Source: Chitinophaga sp. E66 (GTDB taxonomy: Bacteria; Bacteroidota; Bacteroidia; Chitinophagales; Chitinophagaceae). From it: DNA of 64,000 bases. The notes beneath the pieces are model-generated. The model did no database searches. It had not been told where the DNA came from and saw only the letters and a program-made list of their open reading frames with translations. Numbering within the stretch: position 1 is the stretch's first letter; each line of letters begins with the position of its first letter. The position numbers were made by a program, and so were the translations under genes. Where the stretch lies: assembly GCA_019285755.1 (NCBI GenBank), contig CP079103.1, positions 1,302,001-1,366,000 on the forward strand. The letters are read 5' to 3'. Below are positions 1 to 9,547 of the stretch, in pieces.

Positions 1-460
1 AGCGGGAAATTGCTCGCGCCGAATACCGCCACGGGCCCCAGGGGATCTGCATCTGCCGGACGTCGGGCGTGCCACGGTCGATCCGCGCGTTTACCCACGA
101 GCCTTCTTCGATCACTTTTGCGAAGAGGCGCAGCTGGTTGGTGGTGCGGTCGCGCTCGCCCTGCAGCCTCGCCAGCGGAAGGCCGCTTTCTTCGGAGGCG
201 GTGTGGAGGAGCGTTTCGCCCAGGGCTTCCAGCCCGGCGGCAATGGCCCGCAGGAATGCGGCTCGGTCTTTGGCGGCCGTTTGTTTGTAAGCGTCGAAGG
301 CTTTGGCGGCGAGGCTCACGGCGGCGTCGGTTTCAGCCGCTGTCGCTTCGCGGAATAAATGGGGCAGCCAGTCCTGTTTCGAAGGGGCCCAGGCGCGGAA
401 GGTCTGTGCGCCTCCGCCTACCCTTTGGGTCCCGATCATCTGTAATCCTAAAGTATCCAT
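1..460 (-). CDS. Aldehyde dehydrogenase (NADP+), N-terminal part, cut by window edge
   Basis: Minus-strand reading from ATG at 460 gives MDTLGLQMIGTQ..., followed by a region rich in Ala/Glu helices and then PLGPVAVFGASNFP, the glycine-rich block typical of the alpha-ketoglutarate-semialdehyde / 2,5-dioxovalerate dehydrogenase branch of the aldehyde dehydrogenase superfamily. About 150 of roughly 500 residues are inside the window; the catalytic Cys and Glu lie beyond base 1. A one-base loss in the C run near 38-42 shifts the frame just before GPVAVFG. It sits 19 bp downstream of the GH172 gene on the same strand. Near an L-fuconate pathway it could oxidise a sugar-derived aldehyde such as lactaldehyde or a semialdehyde; the substrate is inference. 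Confidence 0.8.
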   Translation of the reverse strand, partial: MDTLGLQMIGTQRVGGGAQTFRAWAPSKQDWLPHLFREATAAETDAAVSLAAKAFDAYKQTAAKDRAAFLRAIAAGLEALGETLLHTASEESGLPLARLQGERDRTTNQLRLFAKVIEEGSWVNARIDRGTPDVRQMQIPWGPWRYSARAISR

Positions 461-479
461 CGTATGAATTTTATTACGG

Positions 480-1615
480 TCAGTTAACTTCCAGCTGGTC
501 TTTCGCCTGCAGTTTCGGGAACGGCGCATGCGGCTCGCGCTGGTACCAGAACACCACGGCGCTGATGTCAGACTGCTGCGGCAGGTAACGCCCGCCGCTG
601 CGCCAGCCCAGGTCCTGGATGGTGATCTTCAGATCCTTGTCGAACCGGATAGGATCCATGATATGCCAGCGGTACAGTCCGAAGCGCTGCTGGGATTTGT
701 ACAGCCCGTCGGGCCGGATCACTGGTGCAGCCCCGCATACGGCGTGGTGAATTCCTGGTATTTTCCCTTGTTGTCGAAATTGTAGGAGCCGCAGAAATAA
801 TCTTCGGTGCCGGTGCCGCAGATGGTAGGGTACTTGTTATCCCCGTCCATAAAGAACTTGATCTCGCCTTCTCCCCACCATCCGTTGTTATTCACGCCCC
901 AGGCCATGTAGGCGCCTACATAATGCCCTTTGCCTTTAACGCCGTCTATGAGCGTAAACTCAGCATCTTTCACGGGATTGTTGCGGCGGAACTGCGCATG
1001 GAAATACGCCGCGTCGTCGGGCACCTGTGTGAGGGTATAATCCACCTGGTAGTAGAGGGTCATCCTTTCGGTGTTGATGTTCTCCATGGTGATCTTGCAT
1101 TTCTTGCGGAAGGGCATCGTCCAGTAGCAGTTGAAAGCGCTGCCGGGGTTGACGGTCACCGCCAGGCTGCTCAGTTGCGCATATTCTCCCCATCCCATGC
1201 CGAAGAAGTCGCCTACGGGCACTTCCACGCTGGGCGTGGTTTCATCGTCCCAATAAAAGCGGAGGATGGAGTAGCGCCAGTTGCCGGTGGGCGTCATCCA
1301 GATGTGCTGGATAGCGCCGGAGCCATTTATCTCCGCGAGGGTGAAGGTTTGTCCGGGCTCTATATGAACGTAAGGGTTTACCTTCCAGCCCTGTCCGAGG
1401 TCGCGGGCGGCGTTGCGGGCATTGCCCTGTTCGAGGGTGGCCATGCCGCCCTTGCCGGGCTCGCCGGTAAAGTTCTCAGGAGAAATGGATCTGGATTTGG
1501 CGTCTGACAGGCGATGGAGGTTGCCCATATTCATATCGAGCCCGTTAAAGGGCTGCTGGGCGACCGACGAGAGGGCCATACAGGCGCAAAAGGAGAGAAG
1601 GAGCAGTGTTTTCAT
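480..1615 (-). CDS. DUF2961 / GH172-family glycoside hydrolase, secreted (frameshifted)
   Basis: The protein starts MKTLLLLSFCACMALSS, a signal peptide ending before AQQ, and continues as a DUF2961 protein of about 378 residues. Family landmarks visible are HIWMTPTGNWRYSILRFYWD, GDFFGMGWG, GWWGEGEIKFFMDGD and GTGTEDYFCGSYNF; the Glu residues of GEGEIKF and TEDYF match the acidic residues expected in this fold. GH172 members act on fructofuranosyl or arabinofuranosyl linkages; the substrate here is unknown. A one-base loss near 720 splits the last 80 residues into another frame. The start at 1615 is preferred over an upstream Met because it directly begins the signal peptide; it overlaps the reading of the upstream LacI gene by four bases. 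Confidence 0.85.
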
Positions 1616-2681
1616 AAAGTGTGGTGTTTGAAGGGTTTGGCGAGGCATATAGTTGTGGAATTATTACGGGGCGGGGCGCTGGATCGGCGGACGACCAGCT
1701 CGGCATCGATGCGGATGTCTTCCGGAGGGCGGGTGTTATCCTGATCTGTTCCAGCAGGAGGCGGACGGCCGCTTTGCCCATTTCCTGGATGGGCTGGCGT
1801 ATGAAGGTGACGGGCGCGTGGAAGAGGTCGAAGGCTTCGCTTTCGTCGAAGCTGACGATGGCCAGCTGCTCCGGTACCCGGATCCCTTTTTCGATGATAT
1901 ACCGCAACCCTTCGATGGCGAGGCTGTTGGTGGCGAAGAACAGCGCGTCGGCCGGTTGTTTGCCGCCGGTCAGCTGATCGATGGCCTTGCGGATGTCTTC
2001 GCGGATATGCGCGTAGCGCGCCAGTTTGATGCGCTTGTCCGGCTCGGCGCCGGCGGCCTGCAGGGCTTCGGCGAACCCGCGCCGGCGCTCGGCGATGTGG
2101 TGCATGCCTGTCTTATAGGCGATCATGCCGATGCGCTCCCTGCCTGTCTGGAGCAGGTGCTGCACGGCGCCATATGCGGCGTCGTAGTTATTGATGCTGA
2201 TGCTGCTGGCCGTGAGCGTAGGGAAGGGACGGTCCATAAGCACGAACGGGATATTATGCTCGCGCAGGCGAACGATCTGCTGTTCGGAACCTTCCGTGGG
2301 GATTACGATCAGCCCGTCTACCTGCCGGTTCAGCAGGGCGTTGATGAGGTCGGCCGACTTTTCCATATTCTCATCCGAGCTTCCGAAGATCACCGTATAA
2401 TTATGTTGCTTCGCTTCGTCTTCGATGGTGCGGGCGATATGCCCGAAGAAAGGGTTGGAGATATCGGCCACGATGAGACCGATGGTGTGCGACCTGCCGC
2501 TCTTCAGGCTCCGGGCGATGTGGTTGGGCTGGTAATTGAGCTTCCGCGCGATCTTGCGGATCTTCAGCGCCATTTCCTGCCCCACGCGGGCCTGCTCTTC
2601 CCGGTTATTGAGCACGTAAGAGACCGTTGCCGTGGATACCCCGGCCTCTTGCGCAATGTCCTTGAGCGAGACTTTCTTCAT
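1612..2681 (-). CDS. LacI-family transcriptional regulator (C-terminus frameshifted)
   Basis: The N-terminus VSLKDIAQEAGVSTATVSYV is the canonical LacI helix-turn-helix, followed by the hinge helix (YQPNHIARSLKSGRS) and a periplasmic-binding-protein-like sensor (IGLIVADISNPFFGHIA, DGLIVIP, AIVSFDESEAFDLF, FIRQPIQEMGKAAVRLLLEQIR). About 350 residues, the normal family size. A base is missing from a G run near 1740; restoring it gives QIRDNTRPPEDIRIDAELVVRR, the expected LacI ending. The stop is then either the TGA at 1612 overlapping the next ATG or, with one more missing C, a TAA at 1664. It probably controls the downstream GH172 and dehydrogenase genes in response to a sugar; the effector is not known. 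Confidence 0.9.
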
Positions 2682-2743
2682 GAAATAAATATATGCTTAA
2701 ACGATTAAGTACGCAAGCATATCCCCTAAAAAACATTTTTGGC

Positions 2744-2751
2744 TACATTTG
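2744..2751 (+). promoter_or_regulatory. Bacteroidota -7 box (TACATTTG)
   Basis: TACATTTG fits the Bacteroidota -7 consensus TAnnTTTG and lies 18 bp before the ATG at 2770, in the gap divergent from the LacI gene. No clear -33 TTTG at the usual spacing. Confidence 0.45.
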
Positions 2752-2769
2752 CCGCTCATTTTTAGACAC

Positions 2770-3042
2770 ATGAGTTCATTAGGCTGGAAGTTAATCAGGA
2801 GTTTCGAAAAGGAATTTGAAGTAAACGGAGAGGTGGTACGCATGCGGTTTGTGACCATGAACTGCGTTCATAAGCAATTATACCAGATCTACGCGCCCTA
2901 CGAAGGCAAGGAGGTGCGCTTTCATATCCAGAAGAATAACGACGGTGTCTTTAAGATCGTGGGGCGGGGTGTTTGTCCGCCGGCGTTTGTACCCCTGGAG
3001 GCCGCCTTTGAGCAGGCTATCCTGGATTCCCCGGTCGGGTAG
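2770..3042 (+). CDS. Hypothetical small protein (90 aa)
   Basis: Intact 90-residue reading frame MSSLGWKLIRSFEKEFEVNG... ending ...QAILDSPVG. It is soluble-looking with alternating charged and aromatic residues (VRMRFVTMNC, YQIYAPYEGKEVRFHIQKN), suggesting a small beta-rich domain. I do not recognise a family. ATG 2770 is chosen over an upstream TTG at 2749 because it follows a TAnnTTTG box. It is divergent from the LacI gene and ends 12 bp before the convergent AraC gene. Codon use and amino-acid composition look coding, and nothing comparable lies on the opposite strand. Confidence 0.65.
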   Translation: MSSLGWKLIRSFEKEFEVNGEVVRMRFVTMNCVHKQLYQIYAPYEGKEVRFHIQKNNDGVFKIVGRGVCPPAFVPLEAAFEQAILDSPVG

Positions 3043-3054
3043 TCCCTTAATCCG

Positions 3055-3914
3055 TCAGCGACCGGATATATTCCTGGGCGTCATGTTCCGGATTTCCCGG
3101 AAGAAGCGGTTGAAATTGGACAGGCTGTTGTACCCGCATTCGAAGGCCAGCCCGGAAATCGCCAGCTCTCCCTCTGCCAGGAGCTTGCAGGCATGGCCGA
3201 TCCGCACTTCGTTCACGAACTGCACGAACGTCTTCTGCGTCCTGCTCTTGAAATACCGGCAGAAGGCCTGCTTGTTCATATTGACCAGCCGTGCCACTTC
3301 CTCCAGTTGTATATCGCTTTTAAAATGCTCGAACACGTATTTGAAGACCGTATCGATGCGGTCGTTGTCTTTCGCCTGGTAGGTATTCACATACCCCGGG
3401 AGGCCAGGAGCTCGAATTCCCGCGTGCGGGTGAGCACGTCCATCGCGCGCATGAACGATATCAGCTGCGCGAATGGCTGCTGGTCCGTCATCTCCAGTAA
3501 GATTTTCTTCAGCGATTGTTTCGCCTGCCCGGAGAACTTCATTCCCCTTTTCGATTTCTTCAGCAATTGTTCCGCCTGCCGCGCCAGCCCGAACTGCGTC
3601 ATGGTGGCCATCAGTTTATCGGGATCGATGAACAGGGCTACCGAGCGTGCGTGCTGGTAACTGTCACGGTCGAAGTATTTACGGTCGTTGTGCCATACAT
3701 GCGGGATATCCGGCCCCAGCAGGATCAGCTCATCATTGTTGAAGTTCTCGACGCTGTCGCCGATGATGCGCTTGCCTTCGCTTTCTACGACGTACACGAG
3801 CTGGCAGGCCCTGTGAAAATGGAACTCCGTGGAGAAATACGGGAGGTCTATCACCCGGATGGCGAACACGCCCATATGCCCCTCTTCCTGGATCTTCGCG
3901 AATACCGGTTTCAT
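3055..3914 (-). CDS. AraC-family transcriptional regulator with cupin domain (frameshifted)
   Basis: The N-terminal 110 residues form a cupin-like sensor (FHFHRACQLVYVVESEGKRIIGD, GPDIPHVWHND). The C-terminal 100 residues carry the two AraC helix-turn-helix units: IQLEEVARLVNMNKQAFCRYFK and LAISGLAFECGYNSLSNFNR, the latter including the diagnostic CGYNSLSNFNRFFR. The two halves lie in different frames, overlapping at 3387-3390; a missing G in the run near 3398 (ASRG-YVNTYQAKD) joins them into one protein of about 286 residues. It lies upstream of, and divergent from, the fucose operon starting at 4141, so it is a reasonable candidate regulator of that operon (inference). Confidence 0.88.
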
Positions 3915-4056
3915 ATCGGTGGTACGTTTTATCTATTGCTAAGATAGCCCCTTTCCGAATTTATATTGCACTTTTTGATGCAACCGATTACATATACTTG
4001 CTAATATAGGCTCTGTATTGATCAACGGTACGGTAGTATGCGTGGAGGCGGGAATG

Positions 4057-4064
4057 TAGATTTG
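4057..4064 (+). promoter_or_regulatory. Bacteroidota -7 box (TAGATTTG) before the fucose operon
   Basis: TAGATTTG matches TAnnTTTG and lies 77 bp before the ATG at 4141. It is the best match in the 226-bp gap between the divergent AraC gene and the SDR gene. A TTG-containing -33 element is not well spaced, so this is a candidate only. Confidence 0.35.
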
Positions 4065-4140
4065 TCTGACATTCCGATACCGCTCCGGGGAAATCGTGGC
4101 GGAAAGCTTAACTTTTAACCGGTAAATCAAAACAGAAAGA

Positions 4141-4910
4141 ATGAAAGCACAGCTGCAGGACAAAGTGGTATTGTTGACGGGAGGAGCCGACGGTATCGGA
4201 TGGGAATGCGCCAAAGCCTACGCGGCGGCGGGAGCCGGGTCTGCATCGCAGACCTGAATCCTGCCGGCGCCGGCAGGATCGCTGAATTACCGGGCGAAGG
4301 GCACCTGTTCCACGCCTGTGATATTTCGGCCGGTTCCGAAGTGCGCGGGTTATTCGAAGTAGCCGAGCAACATTTTGGCCGGCTCGATGCGATCCACAAC
4401 AACGCTGGCCTGGCCCATCCCGCCAAAGCGCTGCACGACACGGAAGACGCCGAATGGGATGCCCTCATGCGGGTGAACCTCAAAAGCATCTACCTGACCA
4501 CGCGTCATGGTATTTCGCTGCTGAAAGCGTCCAAAGGCTGCATCCTGCATACCAGTTCGCTGGTAGGCAGCATCGGGCAGGATAACCACGCGGCCTACGT
4601 TGCCACCAAAGGCGCCGTGAACGCGCTGACCAAAGCCATGGCGCTCGACTATGCCCCTGGGGCATCCGCGTCAACGCCGTGGCGCCGGCCGCCATCCGCA
4701 CGCCCATGCTGGAAGCCTGGAGCGCCCAGCAGCCGCACCCGGAGGCTATGCAACGGTACCTCGACAGCCTGCAGCCCTGGGCGCCATGCCCGCCGGCGAC
4801 GTGATCGCCGACGCATGCGTCTTCCTCCTCAGCGATGCCGCCCGCTTTATCACCGGCTGCATCCTGCCCGTAACCGGGGCGCCGAGCTGGGGTACAGGTC
4901 GCTCATCTGA
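4141..4910 (+). CDS. SDR-family dehydrogenase of L-fucose/L-fuconate catabolism (multiply frameshifted)
   Basis: ATG 4141 opens MKAQLQDKVVLLTGGADGIG, the Rossmann TGGxxGIG motif of classical short-chain dehydrogenases. Further on are HNNAGLAHP (NNAG), the catalytic Ser in HTSSLVGS, YVATKGAVNALTKAMALDYAP (YxxxK) and the ending FLLSDAARFITGCILPVTGG. About 256 residues. At least four one-base losses (near 4235, 4660, 4775 and 4880) scatter it over three frames. It starts the operon and lies 15 bp before L-fuconate dehydratase, so it is either an L-fucose dehydrogenase (fucose to fuconolactone) or a 2-keto-3-deoxy-L-fuconate 4-dehydrogenase. The sequence alone does not separate these. Confidence 0.85.
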
Positions 4911-4925
4911 CATTCTTTTCACTGT

Positions 4926-6144
4926 ATGATAAAAACCATCGACATCGCCGACGCCCGTTTCGAGCTGAAGAACGGCGCCGGTAGCGACGCCGTCCATAAA
5001 GACCCGCAATACGCGTACGCCGTTACCCGGCTGGCAGACGGGCAGGGCGCCACCGGCGCCGGGCTCGCTTTACCCTCGGCGAGGGCAACGATCTCGTGTG
5101 CCGCGCCGCCCGCTTCTATGCAGACACGCTCCGCGGCCGGGATATCGAAGACCTGATGAACGGCTTCGGCAGTACCTTCCACGCGCTGGCCAACGAGCAA
5201 CAGTTCCGCTGGCTCGGCCCGCATAAAGGAGTGGTACACCTGGGCCTCGCCTCCGTGACCAACGCCTGCTACGACCTCTGGGCCAAAAAGCGCGGCGTGC
5301 CCTTATGGAAACTCCTAATCGGCCTTTCTCCTGAAGCTATCGTCAACACCCTCGACCTTTCCTACCGGAAGACGTGCTCACCCGCGAAGAAGCCATCGCC
5401 ATGCTCACGGAAGCATCGGAGACCGCCGCTTCCCGCATGGGCGTCCTGGAGCGCGGGTACCCCGGCTACGATACCTCCGTGGGCTGGTTCAATTACGACG
5501 ACGAGAAAGTCCGCGAGAACTGCAGGCGCGCCCTGGAGCAGGGCTTCGCCGCCATGAAGCTGAAAGTAGGCTCCGCAGACCCTCAGCGCGATATCCGCCG
5601 CGCCAACATCGTCCGCGAAACAGTCGGCGATAACGTAAAAGTAATGCTGGACGCCAACCAGCAATGGACGCTGCCGCAAGCCATGTCCATCTGCCGGGAA
5701 CTGAAAGCCATGAACCCCTACTGGGTGGAAGAGCCCACGCACCCGGACGATATCCAGGCGCATGTGACTCTGGCCAAATCGGTAGCGCCGGTAAAACTTG
5801 CGCTGGGCGAGCACGTCCCTAACCGCGTCATCTTCAAGAACTACCTCCAATCCGGCTGCGCCGGGTTCATTCAGGTAGACGCCGTGCGCGTGGGCGGGGT
5901 GAGCGAGTTCATCACCATCAGCCTGCTGTGCAAAAAGTTCGGCGTGCCGGTAGTGCCGCATGTGGGCGATATGGGACAGCTGCACCAGCACCTCGTCCTG
6001 TTCAACCACATCGCCATGGGGCATGAAGCGGTATTCCTCGAGCACATCCCTCATCTGAAAGAACATTTCCTGCATCCTGTCCGCATCGAAAACGGCGTCT
6101 ACGTGACGCCGCAGGAGCCGGGCAGCAGCTGCGACCTAAAATAA
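4926..6144 (+). CDS. fucD: L-fuconate dehydratase (enolase superfamily), frameshifted
   Basis: Converts L-fuconate to 2-keto-3-deoxy-L-fuconate. About 407-425 residues after joining frames. Residues characteristic of the fuconate dehydratase group are present in order: KxK in MKLKVG (about residues 211-213), metal ligands in LDANQQW (about D242) and WVEEP, then LGEHVPN, and the general acid/base His in HVGDMGQLHQH. N-terminal capping domain includes FGSTFHALANEQQFRWLGPHKG, also typical. Two single-base losses (a T run near 5073 and near 5365) split it into three frames. It sits between the SDR and the symporter with 5-15 bp spacing, so co-transcription is very likely. Confidence 0.9.
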
Positions 6145-6150
6145 CCACGT

Positions 6151-7790
6151 ATGATCGGAACAACGGATATTATCATTACCATCGGGTATATCCTGCTAAT
6201 CGTCGCCATCGGGCTGTGGACCGGACTGCGGAAGAAGCCCGCGGGAGCGGAGGGTTCGGGAGAATATTTCCTGGCGGGCAAAACGCTGCGCTGGCCTATG
6301 ATCGGCCTGGCGCTCTTTGCCACCAATATCTCCTGCCTGCACCTGGTGAGCCTGGCGCAGAGCGGCTTCGACGCGGGGCTGCTCAACGGCAACTTCGAGT
6401 GGATGGCGGCGTTTACCCTCATCCTGCTGGCGCTGTTCTTCGTACCGTTTTATATCCGTTCGGGCGTATCGACCCTGCCAGACTTCCTGGAGCGGCGGTA
6501 TAACCGCGCGTGCCGCGATTGGCTGGCCATCGTCTCCATCGTATCGGCCATCATCATCCACATCGCCTTCTCCTTCCTGGCGGGCGGTATCGTCCTGGAA
6601 ACGCTGTTCGGGATCGATATGTACCTCAGCATTATCGTGATCGCGGCATTGACGGGGCTGTACACCATCCTCGGCGGGCTTCGCGCAGTCGTGGTCACCG
6701 AATCCATCCAGAGCATCGTATTGATCGCGGGCGCGGTGGTGATCACCGTGGCGGCATGGGATAAGATGGGCGGATGGCAGCCTATGGAAGCGGTGCTGGC
6801 GGAACATGGAGCGGCAGACCGGCTGAGCATGATGCGCCCGCTGGGCGACCCTTCCGGTATGTCCTGGATGGCGGTGTTCCTGGGGTATCCTATCCTCGGG
6901 ATCTGGTATTGGTGCGCCGACCAGACCATCGTGCAAAGGGTGCTCGGCGCCAAAGACGAGAACCATGCCCGTGTGGGCGCGCTCTTCTGCGGGTTCATCA
7001 AAATATTGCCGGTGTTCATCTTCGTAATGCCCGGCCTTTTCGCCTGGGCGCTGTACCAATCCGGCGGCCTCGACGTCAGCGCATTGCAGCATGGCGAAAA
7101 CGGCGCCGTAGATTCCAAAGGCATCTACACCCTCATGATCACCCAACTGCTCCCTACGGGGCTGATAGGCCTGCTCGTGGCGGCGCTGCTGAGCGGGCTG
7201 ATGAGCCAGATCGCGGGAGCGCTCAATTCCATCGCTACGCTTGCCAGCTTTGATCTCTACAAACGCTTCCGGCCACAAACGCAGGATGCGGAGCTGGTAA
7301 AAGTCGGGCGCTGGGCATCGGCGCTGGCGCTGCTTCTATCCATTGCGCTGTTGCCATTGCTGAACCGGTACCAGAGCCTGTTCGAAGGGATCAACGATGT
7401 GATCGCGCATATCGCGCCGCCAATTACCTGTGTGTTCCTGCTGGGGATATTCTGGAAGAAGGCTTCTCCGCGCTCCGCACAGCTGACCCTGTGGATCGGT
7501 TCCGCACTGGGTGCGGCGGTGTACGCGCTCAACAAGATGGCGCCGGGCAATCCCTGGGCGGCATTCCTTTCATGATGATGGCGTTCTACCTCTTCCTCGC
7601 CTGCGTGGCGATACAGGTGGCGTTCACCTATGCTTACCCGTCCGTGGAAGTGAAGCAGGGCCAAGCGCTGTACTGGCGCTCCTGGCGCGAGCCGCTGGCG
7701 AGCCCCGGATGGAGGGGTTTTGGTAATTATAAATTCCTGTCGGTACTGCTGCTGCTCGTGATGGGCGTGCTGTACTGGATGTTTAAATAG
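6151..7790 (+). CDS. Sodium:solute (sugar) symporter, SSS/SGLT family
   Basis: About 547 residues with some 13-14 hydrophobic segments, starting MIGTTDIIITIGYILLIVAI. SGLT-type landmarks include GLALFATNISCLHLVSLAQSG, TLPDFLERRYNR, YTILGGLRAVVVTESIQSIV, WYWCADQTIVQRVLGAKD and LVAALLSGLMSQIAGALNS. It sits in the inner membrane and uses the Na+ gradient to import a monosaccharide, most likely L-fucose or a related fucosidase product given its neighbours. A one-base loss near 7560 moves the last two membrane segments into another frame. It starts 6 bp after the dehydratase and ends 15 bp before a GH29 gene. Confidence 0.9.
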
Positions 7791-7805
7791 ATTAAAAGCA
7801 TTATA

Positions 7806-9099
7806 ATGAAACGCACACTTTTTTGTTGACAATGTTAGCCGCTTGCCTGACTTCGTTCGCGCAGCAGCCCGTTAAGACCGATCCCGCCATATTGCGCCAG
7901 TTCATGGACATGCGGTTCGGGATGTTTGTGCACTGGGGCCGGTGAGCCTCCGCGGCACCGAGATCGGGTGGTCCAGGGAGAACAGGTAGCTACCGAAGAT
8001 TATGATAACCTGTATAAGGAATTCAATCCGGTGTTGTTCAACGCGGATGACTGGGTGAAAGCCGCTAAAGACGCCGGGATGAAGTACCTGACCATCACCG
8101 CCCGTCACCACGACGGTTTCTGCCTCTGGCCATCGGCATTCACCGAATATGATATCGCGTCCACGCCTTACAAAAAGACATCGTTGGCGCGCTGGCCGCC
8201 GCCTGCAAAAAGCAGGGACTGAAGTTCTGCATCTACTATACGATCCTGGACTGGTGGCATCCGGATTATCCCGTCAACTCCCTAAAAACCAGCAGATCGA
8301 TCCCAAAGCCGATATGGGCAAGTACGTGGCATACATGAAAAACCAGCTGAAGGAGCTTATTACAAAATACGATCCCTACATGCTGTGGTTCGACGGGCAG
8401 TGGGAAGCGCCCTGGACGGATTCCATCGGCCGGGACCTGTACGCGTACATCAAGCAGATCAACCCGAAGGTGATCACCAATAACCGCCTGGGCAAAGAGT
8501 TTGCCGCCATGGAAAACAAAAAGATCGATGCATCGAAAATGATCGGCGATTACGATACTCCTGAACAGGTAGTGGGTAAAATGAACATGGACATGCCCTG
8601 GGAAAGCTGCTTCACCATTTGCAAGCAGTGGGCCTGGAAACCGAACGACGCCATGAAGTCCTCGAAACCTGTCTGGATATCCTCTCCCGGACGATCGGCG
8701 GCAACGGGAACCTCCTGCTGAACGTAGGCCCCATGCCCGACGGCCGCATCGAGGCGCGCCAGGTTGCCCGCCTGAAGGAGATCGGCGATTGGGTGAAACG
8801 CAACCATGACGCCATCTACGGCACCTGGGCGGCCCCGGGAGCCCAATGAGCAATATGCCGCCACGCGAAAAGGCAACAAGGTGTTTATCCACGTGCTTAA
8901 ACCCGCCGGTAATACGCTCAGCCTAAAAGCCATCCCCGGCAGAGCCATCCAGCAAGCCGGCATCATCGGCGGCGCCGCTGTGAAAACGGAGACCGCCGGC
9001 AACGAGCTGCGCATCCACCTGCCGGCCTCACCCGCCGCATTGCCCTACGTTATTGAACTGACGCTGGACGGCAATACAGCGCAGCTGCCCATTCTTTGA
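7806..9099 (+). CDS. GH29 alpha-L-fucosidase, secreted (heavily frameshifted)
   Basis: After restoring a T in the run at about 7821 the start reads MKRTLFLLTMLAACLTSFAQ, a signal peptide. GH29 landmarks follow: RFGMFVHWGPVS, ITARHHDGFCLWPS, LKFCIYYTILDWWHPDY, YMLWFDGQWE (catalytic nucleophile Asp) and GNGNLLLNVGPMPDGRI. The mature enzyme of about 410 residues ends with a short beta domain (GNKVFIHVLKPAG...). At least eight one-base losses are spread along it, making it the most damaged reading in the operon; catalytic motifs are all retained once the frames are joined. It cleaves terminal alpha-L-fucose from oligosaccharides, presumably in the periplasm, feeding the adjacent symporter. Confidence 0.85.
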
Positions 9100-9117
9100 T
9101 CTTTTCAAACGCATCAT

Positions 9118-9515
9118 ATGAGAACATTCCTGGTATTGCTGTTGATGATCGCCGCATCAGGCTGTACAGAGAAAAAGCAGTGCGCTATGCAAGCGTTACC
9201 GGTATCCATCCCGATAAGATCGCCTATTACAAGCAACTGCACGCCAACGTATGGCCGGATGTGGTGAAGATGATCGGGACATGCAATATTCGCAATTACT
9301 CCATTTATCTGAAGGAGATAGAAGGCAAAAGCTATTTGTTCAGTTATTTTGAGTACACAGGTGACGATTTTGCCACAGATATGAAAAAGATGGCCGCCGA
9401 TACGGCCACACAACGATGGTGGAAGGAAACCGCGCCCACGCAGGTTCCTTTACCCGATGCCGCAGCAGCCGGCGAAACATGGTCGGCCATGGAAGAGGTC
9501 ATGCACCTGCCCTGA
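9118..9515 (+). CDS. Exported L-rhamnose/L-fucose mutarotase-like lipoprotein (frameshifted)
   Basis: ATG 9118 opens MRTFLVLLLMIAASGC, a lipoprotein signal with Cys at residue 16. A missing A in the run at about 9173 joins this to RYASVTGIHPDKIAYYKQLH, ANVWPDVVKMIGTCNIRNYS, IYLKEIEGKSYLFSYFEYTG and MKKMAADTATQRWWKETAP, the RhaM/FucU-type mutarotase fold with its conserved His (KQLHANVWP) and Trp pair. Cytosolic mutarotases of this family lack signal peptides, so an exported copy would interconvert alpha and beta anomers of sugar released by the fucosidases before uptake. Which of the two deoxy sugars it prefers cannot be read from sequence. Confidence 0.8.
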
Positions 9516-9547
9516 TACAGTCAACCAGAACAGAACGATATATATCC

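Noticed and set aside
1653..2708. A 351-residue plus-strand reading frame
   Set aside because: Antisense to the LacI regulator, which has a canonical helix-turn-helix and sensor domain.
4141..9099. Programmed ribosomal frameshifting as the cause of split frames
   Set aside because: There are too many sites, in unrelated genes, without slippery heptamers or a consistent downstream structure; all fit one-base losses in homopolymers.
7806..9099. Treating the first GH29 gene as a true pseudogene
   Set aside because: All catalytic and structural motifs are intact in sequence order with only homopolymer losses, the same error type as in essential genes such as metE.
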